Shown one piece after another: positions 9,871-17,165 of a stretch of 64,000 nucleotides of DNA; position 1 is the first letter of the stretch, and the number at the start of each line of letters is the position of its first letter. The stretch spans positions 310,001-374,000 of the forward strand of contig NZ_JAAAPJ010000006.1 of NCBI RefSeq assembly GCF_009909145.1, read 5' to 3'. This DNA comes from Corallococcus silvisoli. GTDB lineage: Bacteria; Myxococcota; Myxococcia; Myxococcales; Myxococcaceae. The notes under the pieces were generated by a model that was not told where the DNA came from, did not search any database, and saw only the letters and a program-made list of their open reading frames with translations. The position numbers and the translations under genes were made by a program.

Positions 9871-9892
9871 GGTGTCTTGAGCTCAAGACACC
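9871..9892. promoter_or_regulatory. Perfect 22-bp palindrome (candidate operator 1)
   Basis: GGTGTCTTGAG is followed immediately by its exact reverse complement CTCAAGACACC, with no mismatch. Perfect symmetry without a loop favours a dimeric protein-binding site. In RNA it could still form a 9-bp stem with an AGCT loop, but no T-tract follows. Confidence 0.65.
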
Positions 9893-9904
9893 TACCGACC
9901 TGGT

Positions 9905-9924
9905 CGTGAAACACGTGTTTCACG
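9905..9924. promoter_or_regulatory. Perfect 20-bp palindrome (candidate operator 2)
   Basis: CGTGAAACAC is followed by GTGTTTCACG, fully symmetric. Its centre lies 33 bp (about three helical turns) from the centre of the first palindrome. The two sequences differ, so they may bind two regulators, or one as a promoter-proximal element. It lies 112 bp upstream of the first precursor start. Confidence 0.65.
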
Positions 9925-10035
9925 GCCGGATGAAGCACGTCTGGGTGTGCCAGGGAATGTCAGACCCCCGGGTCACACTCCGCCGCGCTTCACCGCAGTG
10001 CAGTCCCACGCAGCACTCATCCAAGGAGAAACACC

Positions 10036-10131
10036 ATGTACGTCCAGGCCCAGATCGTCCGCGTCGCGGCGTCGTCCGACAAGTGCACCTGCTCCAACGG
10101 CATGACCGTCTTCACGACGAACGCGGAGTAG
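10036..10131 (+). CDS. RiPP-like precursor peptide 1
   Basis: 31 aa peptide: MYVQAQIVRVAASSDK, then CTCSNGM, then tail TVFTTNAE. It is preceded by AAGGAG 7 bp before the ATG. It is the first of four near-identical small genes. The N-terminal 16 residues look like a leader/recognition segment. The two cysteines in C-T-C are the natural substrates for an MNIO (DUF692) enzyme, and one is encoded downstream. Leader cleavage site and modifications are not known. Confidence 0.85.
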   Translation: MYVQAQIVRVAASSDKCTCSNGMTVFTTNAE

Positions 10132-10179
10132 TCCTTCCCAACAGGTCGTTCCACCACACCCAACCCAAGGAGAAACACC

Positions 10180-10281
10180 ATGTACATCCAGGCCCAGATC
10201 GTCCGCGTCGCCGCCGCCTCCGACAAGTGCACCTGCTCCGGCGGCATGACCGTGCTCACGAACAGCACGAGCGTGGAGTAG
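10180..10281 (+). CDS. RiPP-like precursor peptide 2
   Basis: 33 aa peptide: MYIQAQIVRVAAASDK, CTCSGGM, tail TVLTNSTSVE. AAGGAGAAACACC precedes the ATG. It differs from copy 1 by V3I, S13A and N21G, plus a different tail rich in Thr/Ser. Its role is as for copy 1. Confidence 0.85.
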   Translation: MYIQAQIVRVAAASDKCTCSGGMTVLTNSTSVE

Positions 10282-10340
10282 TCGCCGTCCGCTGCGTCCG
10301 TCGCACCGTGGTTCCCAAATCCCAGACGAGGAGAAACACC

Positions 10341-10442
10341 ATGTACATCCAGGCCCAGATCGTCCGCGTTGCCGCCGCCTCCGACAAGTGCACCTGCTCG
10401 AACGGCATGAACGCGAACCTGTCGACCACCAGCGCGGAGTAG
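10341..10442 (+). CDS. RiPP-like precursor peptide 3
   Basis: 33 aa peptide: MYIQAQIVRVAAASDK, CTCSNGM, tail NANLSTTSAE. GAGGAGAAACACC precedes the ATG. The leader is identical to copy 2; the core carries Asn like copy 1. Its tail is the most different in the array. Confidence 0.85.
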   Translation: MYIQAQIVRVAAASDKCTCSNGMNANLSTTSAE

Positions 10443-10501
10443 TCGCGTCCCGCTGTCTTCGCAGTGCCGCAGTCCCCACACCCCAGACGAGGAGAACCAC
10501 C

Positions 10502-10612
10502 ATGTACATCCAGTCCCAGATCGTTCGCGTTGCCGCGGCCTCCGACAAGTGCACCTGCTCGGGCGGCATGACCGTCATCGTGCGCAACGACGCGCTCAAC
10601 CAGGCGGAGTAG
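10502..10612 (+). CDS. RiPP-like precursor peptide 4
   Basis: 36 aa peptide: MYIQSQIVRVAAASDK, CTCSGGM, tail TVIVRNDALNQAE. GAGGAGAACCACC precedes the ATG. It has the longest tail and the only leader substitution A5S. A strong terminator begins 10 bp after its stop codon. Confidence 0.85.
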   Translation: MYIQSQIVRVAAASDKCTCSGGMTVIVRNDALNQAE

Positions 10613-10621
10613 CGCTGTCTT

Positions 10622-10670
10622 CAGCCGGGGGGAGGCCGCTGTCGCCTCCTCCCGGCTGTCTTTTCCTCCC
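10622..10670 (+). terminator. Rho-independent terminator after the precursor array
   Basis: A 15-bp stem (10622-10636 pairing with 10644-10658; one G-U pair) with a 7-nt loop is followed by TCTTTTCCTCC. It should stop most transcripts after the four precursors and let a minority read into the enzyme genes, giving many substrate peptides per enzyme. Confidence 0.85.
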
Positions 10671-10687
10671 CCGCGCGCCGACGCCCC

Positions 10688-11317
10688 ATGTTTCCCGCCT
10701 CCACCTCGTTGCTGCTCTTCACCCAGGCGGACGTCGGCGGACACGCGCTCTTTCGCGTCGTGGCCGTGGACGTGTCCGTGCGCCCCGGCCAGGGTCGGCT
10801 GTGGACGGACCTGTCCCGGGGCAATGCCTTCACGCCCGCGTGGCAGGACCACGCGCGGCACCTCGCGGCGCTGGGCCGTGAACACTACGCGCTCCCGTGG
10901 GAGCGGACGGACCTGCACGTGTCGCCGCGCGGCAGGGGCGTGACGCTGGATGGCCGCAGCGCCTCGCTGCCGCTGTTCGTCGCGTGGGTGGCGCTCTTGA
11001 GCGGCCGCCCGCTGCCTTCGCCCTTCCTGGGCACGGGGGTGGCGCTGGAGGCGCATGGCGAGCGGCTGGCGCCCGCGCCGCGCGAGTTCCTGCAGGGAAA
11101 GCTGGGCGTGGCCCAGGCCTACGTGAAGCAGGTGTTTCCGAGGGCCGGGAAGGTGGCGGTGTACGTGCCAGAGGGCAGTGGCTTCGACGCGGCGCCGCTC
11201 ACCGCGCTGGACGTGCGGCCGGTGCCCACGCTCACGAAGGCGGTGGCGGCGGTGCTGGGGCTCGGGACGCGAACGGACGCGGCGGACGCCGCCACGAACG
11301 GGGAGGCGAAGGAATGA
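10688..11317 (+). CDS. Stand-alone Lon-type (S16-like) protease domain protein
   Basis: 209 aa protein, no ATPase domain. Along its length it follows the Lon proteolytic domain: GGHALFRVVAVDVSVRPGQG matches the strand ahead of the Lon core, TDLHV precedes the nucleophile loop, and LDGRSASLPLFVAWVALLSG matches the Lon KDGPSAG loop with serine S91. A lysine, K138 in REFLQGKLGVAQAY, sits 47 residues later (43 in E. coli Lon), fitting the Ser-Lys dyad. The end resembles the Lon VPE...V..V.TL.KAV tail. In this context the inferred role is cleavage of the precursor leader. It overlaps the MFS gene by 4 bp (ATGA). Divergence from true Lon is large, so protease activity is not certain. Confidence 0.65.
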   Translation: MFPASTSLLLFTQADVGGHALFRVVAVDVSVRPGQGRLWTDLSRGNAFTPAWQDHARHLAALGREHYALPWERTDLHVSPRGRGVTLDGRSASLPLFVAWVALLSGRPLPSPFLGTGVALEAHGERLAPAPREFLQGKLGVAQAYVKQVFPRAGKVAVYVPEGSGFDAAPLTALDVRPVPTLTKAVAAVLGLGTRTDAADAATNGEAKE

Positions 11318-12627
11318 TCCACCAGGGCGTGCGCGCCATCCGGGAGATGTACGGGCTGACGGCGGGGCTCACCAACCTGCGCGTGATGCTGGGCTCGGGC
11401 CTGGTGGGCATGGTGGCCGCGGGCCTGCTCAACCCGGTGATGCCGCTGTACCTGCGCTCGCGCGGGCTGGGCTTCCAGGAGATTGGCGTCCTCTACACCG
11501 TGGGCTCGCTGCTCCCCATCTTCGTGCAGCCGGTGCTGGGAACGTTGTCAGACCGCCATGGCAGAAAGCCCTTCGTGGTGGGCCTCTCGCTCATCACGTC
11601 GCTGATGGTGCCCGCGGTGGCCCTGGTGGATGACCCGAAGCCGCTCGCCGCGGTGATGATCTTGAAGATGCTCCTGTCGCGCAGCGCGGCGCCCGTGTCC
11701 AACGCGATGGTGGCGGACTTCGCGCCCACGAAGCAGCGCGCCACCATCTTCGCGATGCTGGACGCCACGTCGAACCTGGTGTTCGTGGCGGCGCTGTTCG
11801 CCTCGTCCGCGGTCATCCGCGCGCTGTCGGTGAGCGGCACGTTCTTCCTGGCGGGGGGCCTGTTCCTGGTGAGCAGCCTGCTGCTGCTGTCGCTGGACGA
11901 CGCCCGGCCCGCGCCGCGCGCGGACGCCGCGGCCGGCGGGGTGCGGGCGGGGTGGCGGCTGGCGTTCCAGGGGCTCTTGTCCCCCATGACGTACGTGAAG
12001 CAGCACCCGGGGCTGCTGGGCCTGTTCCTCTGGCAGTTCTTCTTCACCTTCGCGCTGGCGCTGTTCCCCACGTACCTGCCGCTGTACGCGGTGGAGCTGG
12101 GCGCGCCCCGGGAGATGGTGGGCCCGCTGGTGGCGGTGTCGTGGCTCGTCTTCGCCTTCGTGCAGCCCTTTGGCGGACGGCTGTCGGACCGGCTGCCCCG
12201 GCGCGTGGGGCTCATCACGCTGGGCCAGGCGGGCATGGCGGTGATGGCGGCGGTGCTCGGCGCCTCTGGCTGGCTGCCGCACGGCTACGCGCTGGGCTCG
12301 CTGGTGGTGGCCTGGATGCTGCTCGCGGTGCCGGACGGCCTGCACCGCTCGTCCGCCGCCGCGCTGGTGGTGGAGCAGGTGCCTTCACCCACGGAGCGCG
12401 GCCGCTTCATGGGGGCGCTGGGGTCCTGCGCCGCGCTGGCCGGCGTGCTCGCGCCCATCACCTACGGCTTCGTCGCGCAGAAGGCCGGCATCGGCTTCAC
12501 GTTCCTCCTCTCGTCGGTGTCCTTCGTGCTGGCGCTCGGCTGCGTGTCGAGGGTCCGCGAGTCCACCGACGCCCCCCCTGTCGCGGCCCCCGTGGCCGCC
12601 CTCACTCCCACCTCGGAGCCCGGATGA
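11314..12627 (+). CDS. MFS transporter (probable peptide exporter)
   Basis: 437 aa, about 12 transmembrane helices. After helix 2 comes the MFS signature GTLSDRHGRKPF, and the second half repeats it as GGRLSDRLPRRVG. The start ATG overlaps the stop of the Lon-like gene in ATGA, and its own stop overlaps the next gene in the same way, so the three are translationally coupled. The context suggests inner-membrane export of the modified peptide, or self-immunity; substrate specificity cannot be read from sequence. Confidence 0.88.
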   Translation: MIHQGVRAIREMYGLTAGLTNLRVMLGSGLVGMVAAGLLNPVMPLYLRSRGLGFQEIGVLYTVGSLLPIFVQPVLGTLSDRHGRKPFVVGLSLITSLMVPAVALVDDPKPLAAVMILKMLLSRSAAPVSNAMVADFAPTKQRATIFAMLDATSNLVFVAALFASSAVIRALSVSGTFFLAGGLFLVSSLLLLSLDDARPAPRADAAAGGVRAGWRLAFQGLLSPMTYVKQHPGLLGLFLWQFFFTFALALFPTYLPLYAVELGAPREMVGPLVAVSWLVFAFVQPFGGRLSDRLPRRVGLITLGQAGMAVMAAVLGASGWLPHGYALGSLVVAWMLLAVPDGLHRSSAAALVVEQVPSPTERGRFMGALGSCAALAGVLAPITYGFVAQKAGIGFTFLLSSVSFVLALGCVSRVRESTDAPPVAAPVAALTPTSEPG

Positions 12628-14753
12628 GCCCGCAGAGCCATGTGTGTCGTTGGGGCACCGCGCTGTTCGTCGCGCTGGTGCCCACCCTGGGATTCGCTGA
12701 TTCGACCTACAAGGTCACGGCGACGCGGACGCAGGACGTCATCACCATCGACGGCAAGGGGGACGAGCCCGCGTGGCAGACGGCGCCGGAGATTGGCGGC
12801 TGGTACCTGACGCGCATCAACTACGGCAAGCCCGCGCCGGACGACACCAAGGTCCGCATCCTCTACGACAAGGACAACCTCTACTTCCTCTTCCACTGCC
12901 TGGATTCAAAGCCGGAGCGCATCACCGGCTACACGGTGCAGAACGAGGGGTTCCTCCACCAGGAAGACAACATCACCATCATCCTGGACACGTACCTGGA
13001 CCACCGCAACGCGTACTACTTCTGGACCAACCCGCTGGGCGTGCGCACCGACGGGCGCATCGTGGATGACGGCGAGGCGTTCTCCACCAACTGGCGCGGC
13101 GAGTGGGAGACGAAGTCCACCATCGTGGCGGACGGTTGGATTTCGGAGGTGCGCATCCCGTTCGCGAACTTCCAGTTCGAGAAGAAGGACGACATCACCT
13201 TCGGCATGCTCCTGGACCGCGAGCAGTCGCGCAACCAGGAGTGGAGCAACTGGACGCCGGACGGCATGAACAGCGCGAAGGTGAGCCGCTATCCGCACCT
13301 GGCGGGGCTCAAGGACATCAACCCGCGCTCCATCTTCAGCATCACCCCGTACGTGGCCACCACGGTGGCGCTCAAGTACAACGACGACCGCGGCGCGTTC
13401 CGCCCCAACGTGGGCGCGGACGCGCGCATCGACCCGGCGCCCTGGGTGTCGCTGAAGCTGACGGCCAACCCGGACTTCAGCGACGCGGAGGCGGACCAGG
13501 GCTTCCTGCTGCTGGACACCGAACAGCCGCTGCTCCCGGAGCGCCGCCAGTTCTTCCTGGAGAGCGAGCACCTCTTCATCGCGCCCATCAACATCTTCAC
13601 CTCGCGCCGCATCGCGCTGCGGCCGCATGACCGCGTGTGGGGCGGCCTGCAGCTCACCGGCAAGGTGGGCGGCATGAACTTCGCGATGATGGACGTGCAG
13701 CACCGCGACTTCACCGGCAAGGACGCGGGAGGCCGGGACATCTACGAGAACGTCAACTCCGGCGTGCTGCGCCTGCAGCAGGACATTGGCAAGCGGTCCA
13801 TGATTTCGCTGGTGGCGCTCAACCGCAGCGGCCGGGGCGGCATCTTCGGGGACTCCGACTTCCAGACGCTGGGCGTGGACGGCAACTTCCACCTCTTCGA
13901 GGAGTTCTTCATCCAGGCGCAGGCGCTGCGCAGCTGGAGCCCGCTGGGCAACGTGGACGCGGACGCGTACCACGTGGGCCTGCACCGCTTCGACACGCTG
14001 TCGGAGTTCTGGTTGCAGTTCGAGGACATCGGGAAGAACTACGCGAACCCGCTGGGCTGGACGCCGGTGGTGGACAAGCAGGGCTACAACTCACACCTGT
14101 TCCTCAACCCGTTCCCCAAGTGGCGCTTCCTGCCCCGGCTGGACGTGACGTGGGACACGCTGTGGCGCCGCAACCACGAGCACCAGCGCACGCGCTGGCG
14201 CCAGCGGCTCAACGTCCAGCCGTACCTGCACCACGACTTCGCGCTCTACATCGACGGCGTCTACGACGACAACGAGGGCTTCAAGAACCGCGTGGGCACG
14301 TTCGGCTTCACCCTGTTCCCGCACGACTGGCAGAACTACACGCTGACCGCCATTGGCGGACGCTTCCTGGGCGGCGAGCTGCGCGGCCTCAACGGGGCCG
14401 TCAACTTCAAGGTGGGGCCGCACATCGTCGCGCGCTTCAGCGGCTTCTACACGCGCAACTTCGGCGTGCCGACGAACAGCGACCTCTTTGGCAAGTCCGG
14501 CGACGGCTACAGCTTCTCCGGCTACGCGCAGCTGCGCTACCACTTCAGCCCGGACCTCTACGCGCGCCTCACGCTGCAGAAGGGCGACGTGTACGAGCTG
14601 GCGGACTACAACTCCGTGAAGGGCACGTTCCTGGACGCGATGGTGGGGTGGCACTACCGCCAGTGGAGCGACATCTTCCTCGTCTACACGGATCAACCGT
14701 TCGCCGGCTCGCAGGAGCGGCGGATCCTCTCGAAGATCTCCTTCAACTACTGA
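12624..14753 (+). CDS. DUF5916 outer-membrane barrel with CBM9-like N-domain
   Basis: 709 aa. A signal peptide (residues 1-25, ending TLGFADS) is followed by a family-9 carbohydrate-binding-like domain (about 35-215: ITIDGKGDEPAWQTAPEIGG, IILDTYLDHRNAYYFW), then the DUF5916 barrel (LKLTANPDFSDAEADQGFL, ERRQFFLESEHLF) with alternating aromatic beta strands ending ISFNY, a typical outer-membrane C-terminus. The longer open frame upstream (to 11952) lies inside the MFS gene; the ATGA overlap at 12624 sets the start. The family's role is not established. Placement between MFS and tailoring enzymes suggests passage of the product through, or anchoring at, the outer membrane. Confidence 0.85.
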   Translation: MSPQSHVCRWGTALFVALVPTLGFADSTYKVTATRTQDVITIDGKGDEPAWQTAPEIGGWYLTRINYGKPAPDDTKVRILYDKDNLYFLFHCLDSKPERITGYTVQNEGFLHQEDNITIILDTYLDHRNAYYFWTNPLGVRTDGRIVDDGEAFSTNWRGEWETKSTIVADGWISEVRIPFANFQFEKKDDITFGMLLDREQSRNQEWSNWTPDGMNSAKVSRYPHLAGLKDINPRSIFSITPYVATTVALKYNDDRGAFRPNVGADARIDPAPWVSLKLTANPDFSDAEADQGFLLLDTEQPLLPERRQFFLESEHLFIAPINIFTSRRIALRPHDRVWGGLQLTGKVGGMNFAMMDVQHRDFTGKDAGGRDIYENVNSGVLRLQQDIGKRSMISLVALNRSGRGGIFGDSDFQTLGVDGNFHLFEEFFIQAQALRSWSPLGNVDADAYHVGLHRFDTLSEFWLQFEDIGKNYANPLGWTPVVDKQGYNSHLFLNPFPKWRFLPRLDVTWDTLWRRNHEHQRTRWRQRLNVQPYLHHDFALYIDGVYDDNEGFKNRVGTFGFTLFPHDWQNYTLTAIGGRFLGGELRGLNGAVNFKVGPHIVARFSGFYTRNFGVPTNSDLFGKSGDGYSFSGYAQLRYHFSPDLYARLTLQKGDVYELADYNSVKGTFLDAMVGWHYRQWSDIFLVYTDQPFAGSQERRILSKISFNY

Positions 14754-14792
14754 CCTTCTTGCGTCCCCTTGATTCGGGAAGAGAGCACACGC

Positions 14793-15635
14793 ATGAGCAC
14801 CGCCGACCCCGCAGGCCTCAAGCGCCGCTACGATGAGGTGTCCCCCCGGTATGACCAGGGAGGCCCCAGCCAGGTCGCCATCAAGCTGTTCTGGCTCACC
14901 TACGAGCACCTCACCTGGAAGCCGGTGGAGGCGCTGCTGCCCAAGGACGGCACGTCCTGGCGCGTGCTGGACGCGGGCGGGGGCGGGGGCAAGTTCGGCA
15001 CGCGCTTCGCGGAGGCCGGCCACCACGTCACCGTGCTGGACATCTCTCCGGGCATGCTGGAGGGCGCGCGCGCGCAGTTTGGCGCCAGGGGGCTCCTGGA
15101 CCGCGTGCGCTTCGTGGAGGGCAACGTGGCGGCGCTGGAGCTGGAGGACCAGTCGTTCGACCTGGTCTTCTGCGAAGGCGACCCGGTGTCCTACTGCCTG
15201 GAGGCCTACCCCCAGGCGGTGAAGGAGCTGGTGCGCGTGGCGAAGCCGGGCGCGCCGGTGGTGCTGGGCGTGGACAACCGCTACGAGGCGTTCTCCGGCT
15301 ACCTGAAGATGGGCAAGCCGCAGGAGGCGTTCCGCACGCTCCAGGACGGCCGCACGACGTGCCCCTACGGCCTGCCGGTGCACGCGTTCACGGTGCGCGA
15401 GCTGGAGCAGGCGGTGGCGGACGCGGGCGCGGAGCTGCTGGAGATCTTCGGCAAGCCGGTGATGTTCTTCGACATGCTCAACGCCATGTCCGCCGCGCGC
15501 GGCGGCTCCGCGGAGAAGCCGTGGGACGCGTGGAGCGCGCGCGAGGAGATCCTGGCGTTGCAGGAGAAGCTGGCGCACGAGGGCTTCGCCGTCCTGGGCC
15601 AGCACTTCCAGGTGATGGCGCGGCGCCGGGCCTGA
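14793..15635 (+). CDS. Class I SAM-dependent methyltransferase
   Basis: 280 aa protein starting MSTADPAGLKRRYDEVSPRY. Motif I is VLDAGGGGGKFG, followed by VTVLDIS with its acidic residue, FVEGNV, and LVRVAKPGAPVVL. GGGAAGAG lies upstream of the ATG at 14793, 39 bp after the DUF5916 gene and 14 bp before the MNIO gene, so it is in the same transcript. Likely to methylate the peptide product (for example a thiol, thioamide or backbone atom), but the acceptor is inferred only from position. Confidence 0.88.
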   Translation: MSTADPAGLKRRYDEVSPRYDQGGPSQVAIKLFWLTYEHLTWKPVEALLPKDGTSWRVLDAGGGGGKFGTRFAEAGHHVTVLDISPGMLEGARAQFGARGLLDRVRFVEGNVAALELEDQSFDLVFCEGDPVSYCLEAYPQAVKELVRVAKPGAPVVLGVDNRYEAFSGYLKMGKPQEAFRTLQDGRTTCPYGLPVHAFTVRELEQAVADAGAELLEIFGKPVMFFDMLNAMSAARGGSAEKPWDAWSAREEILALQEKLAHEGFAVLGQHFQVMARRRA

Positions 15636-15649
15636 GGGGAGCGCGCACC

Positions 15650-16480
15650 GTGGGCCTTCCCTTCCTTGGCGTGGGACTCAGCTACCGCTGGGACCTCAAT
15701 CCGCACCTCGCGCGAGGCAACCCCGGCGTGGACTGGCTGGAGGTGACGCCCGAGCACTTCCTGCCGCTCACGCCGGACGCGGAGCGGCGGCTGGACCTGC
15801 TCGCGAAGCGCTATCCGCTGGTGGGCCACAGCCTGGAGCTGTCGGTGGGCTCCGACGGCGTGGACGCGCCCGGCTACCGCGAGGGCTTGCGGCGCATCAC
15901 CCAGCGCACGAAGAGCGCGTGGCACGGGGACCACCTGTGCTTCACGCGCGTGGGCTCCTTGCCGCTGCGCGCGCTCACGCCGGTGCCGCTGACGGACGAG
16001 GCGGTGGCCACCTGCGTGCGCAACGTGAAGGCGGCGCGGGAGGACCTGGGCGTGCCCTTCGTGGTGGAGAACATCGCCTACCTCTTCCACACCCCGCTCA
16101 ACACGCTGGACGAGGCGGAGTTCCTGCGCCGCGTGGTGGAGGGCGCGGACTGCGGGCTGCTGCTGGACCTGCACAACCTGTACTGCAACGCGGCCAACCA
16201 CGGGTTCGACCCGTATGCCTTCCTGGACCGTCTGCCTTTGGAGCGCGTGGTGCAGATCCACCTGGCGGGCGGCGTCACGATGGAGGGCTTGCGCTTGGAC
16301 AGCCACTCCGCGCCGTCGCCGGAGGAGGTGTGGCGCTTGCTGGAGTACGTGGCGCCGCGCTGCCCGGTGCGCGGGGTGAACTTCGAGATGGACAGCGGCT
16401 TCCCGCCCTTCGCGCGGCTGGTGGAGGAGCTGGCCCGCGCGCGCGCCATCCTCCAACGCTGCGGCGCGCACGCGGCCTGA
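15650..16480 (+). CDS. DUF692 / MNIO multinuclear iron oxidase
   Basis: 276 aa TIM-barrel enzyme of the family of methanobactin MbnB, TglH and ChrH, which use two or three iron ions and O2 to rearrange cysteine (and some Asp/Asn) residues in precursor peptides. Visible family motifs: GVGLSYR at the N-terminus, E35 in EVTPEHF, H60 in VGHSLELSVG, H92/H95 in WHGDHL, E140-N141, D173-H175-N176 in LLLDLHNLYCN, H184, H204 in VQIHLAGG, D217/H219 in LDSHS, E246/D248. GTG start at 15650 with GAGGGGA upstream. An in-frame upstream extension lies inside the methyltransferase gene and is rejected. The CTC motif of the four precursors is the expected substrate. Confidence 0.92.
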   Translation: MGLPFLGVGLSYRWDLNPHLARGNPGVDWLEVTPEHFLPLTPDAERRLDLLAKRYPLVGHSLELSVGSDGVDAPGYREGLRRITQRTKSAWHGDHLCFTRVGSLPLRALTPVPLTDEAVATCVRNVKAAREDLGVPFVVENIAYLFHTPLNTLDEAEFLRRVVEGADCGLLLDLHNLYCNAANHGFDPYAFLDRLPLERVVQIHLAGGVTMEGLRLDSHSAPSPEEVWRLLEYVAPRCPVRGVNFEMDSGFPPFARLVEELARARAILQRCGAHAA

Positions 16481-16504
16481 GGGAGGGCAGGGGAGGGCAA
16501 CGGC

Positions 16505-17119
16505 ATGGGCTATCCAGAGACCTTGGAAGTGCTGGCGAGGCTGCACGTGGACCCGCGCTTCCGCGCGGCATGGACCGAGGACGCGGCGCGCGCGCTGGCC
16601 CCGCTCCCATTGATGCCCGCGGAGGCCGCGGCGCTGTGCCGCGTGGACGGGCCGGTGGTGGAGCGCGCCGGGCGGATGATGGACTACCACCGCGCCGAGC
16701 GCGTGCGCGAACAGCTCCCCTGGGTGGATGAGGCGAAGCGGCCGGAGCTGGGGCCGCTGCGCCAGCGCTTCCTCCAGGACGTGCTGCCAGAGGTGCTCAA
16801 CCGCGAGGAGGCCATCGTCTGGTGTCGCTTCCTGGAGGCGGACGCGCGGGCACCCCACGCGACCCTGCTCCAGGGGCTGCCGGCCTACGTGCCGCAGCTG
16901 GCCCGCTGCGAGCGGCTGCGCATCGCGCTCGCGTGGGGCCTGTTGCCCCTGCCGCCGGTGGGGCCCCATGTCGAGGCCTTCGACTTCCCGGTGCTGAGCC
17001 TGCTCGCCGCGCTGGAGGCGCCGGGCTGGCCTCCGGCGGAGGCGCGGCCCACGCGCGTGGAGTACCTCAAGGTGCCGGGCCTGCCCGCGGTGATGGTGCG
17101 CGAGCTGCCGTCACCCTGA
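16505..17119 (+). CDS. Putative MNIO partner protein
   Basis: 204 aa, helical, with no transmembrane segment. The N-terminal half (LHVDPRFRAAWTEDAARALA, then LPLMPAEAAALCRVD) resembles short helical domains that follow DUF692 genes. MNIOs generally need a partner (MbnC, TglI, DUF2063-type) that binds the leader and positions it. It starts 24 bp after the MNIO stop and is the last gene of the run. Family assignment rests mainly on context; the sequence alone is not diagnostic. Confidence 0.6.
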   Translation: MGYPETLEVLARLHVDPRFRAAWTEDAARALAPLPLMPAEAAALCRVDGPVVERAGRMMDYHRAERVREQLPWVDEAKRPELGPLRQRFLQDVLPEVLNREEAIVWCRFLEADARAPHATLLQGLPAYVPQLARCERLRIALAWGLLPLPPVGPHVEAFDFPVLSLLAALEAPGWPPAEARPTRVEYLKVPGLPAVMVRELPSP

Positions 17120-17165
17120 GGGAGCCTCCATCACTGTCAGCGCCTTGGGGCGGGGACCTCCGTCC

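Larger units (their letters stand above)
9736..10035 (+). other. Non-coding leader region between PqqD-like gene and precursor array
   Basis: No credible gene lies here; the longer open frames have non-biased codon use and cross the precursor genes out of frame. It contains two perfect palindromes (9871-9892 and 9905-9924) and about 110 nt of leader before the first precursor. A regulated promoter or an attenuated transcript leader are the two obvious readings. Confidence 0.6.
10023..10612 (+). repeat. Tandem array of four precursor genes (144-161 bp period)
   Basis: Each module contains the ribosome-binding box (A/G)AGGAGAA(A/C)CACC, the ATG, and about 70 bp of almost identical coding DNA up to the CTC codons. 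The 3' ends and spacers then diverge. Module starts are 10036, 10180, 10341 and 10502 (spacing 144, 161, 161). The pattern indicates gene duplication with conservation of the 5' part and drift or selection at the C-terminal tails. Confidence 0.9.

Noticed and set aside
9871..9924. Palindromes as a terminator for the PqqD-like gene
   Set aside because: No T-tract follows either palindrome and they lie 140-190 bp beyond the stop; operator function fits better, though not proven.
9582..10442. 286-codon plus-strand frame crossing the palindromes and three precursors
   Set aside because: Out of frame with the precursors, each of which has its own strong ribosome-binding site and stop; its repeats mirror the array.
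10023..10612. CRISPR-like appearance of four regularly spaced repeats
   Set aside because: The repeats are 70-80 bp coding segments with start codons and ribosome sites at 144-161 bp spacing; no cas genes and no short palindromic repeat.
10256..11056. 266-codon minus-strand frame across precursors 3-4 and the Lon-like gene
   Set aside because: Shadow of the repeat array; it contains repeated His/Ala segments only because the precursor DNA is repeated.
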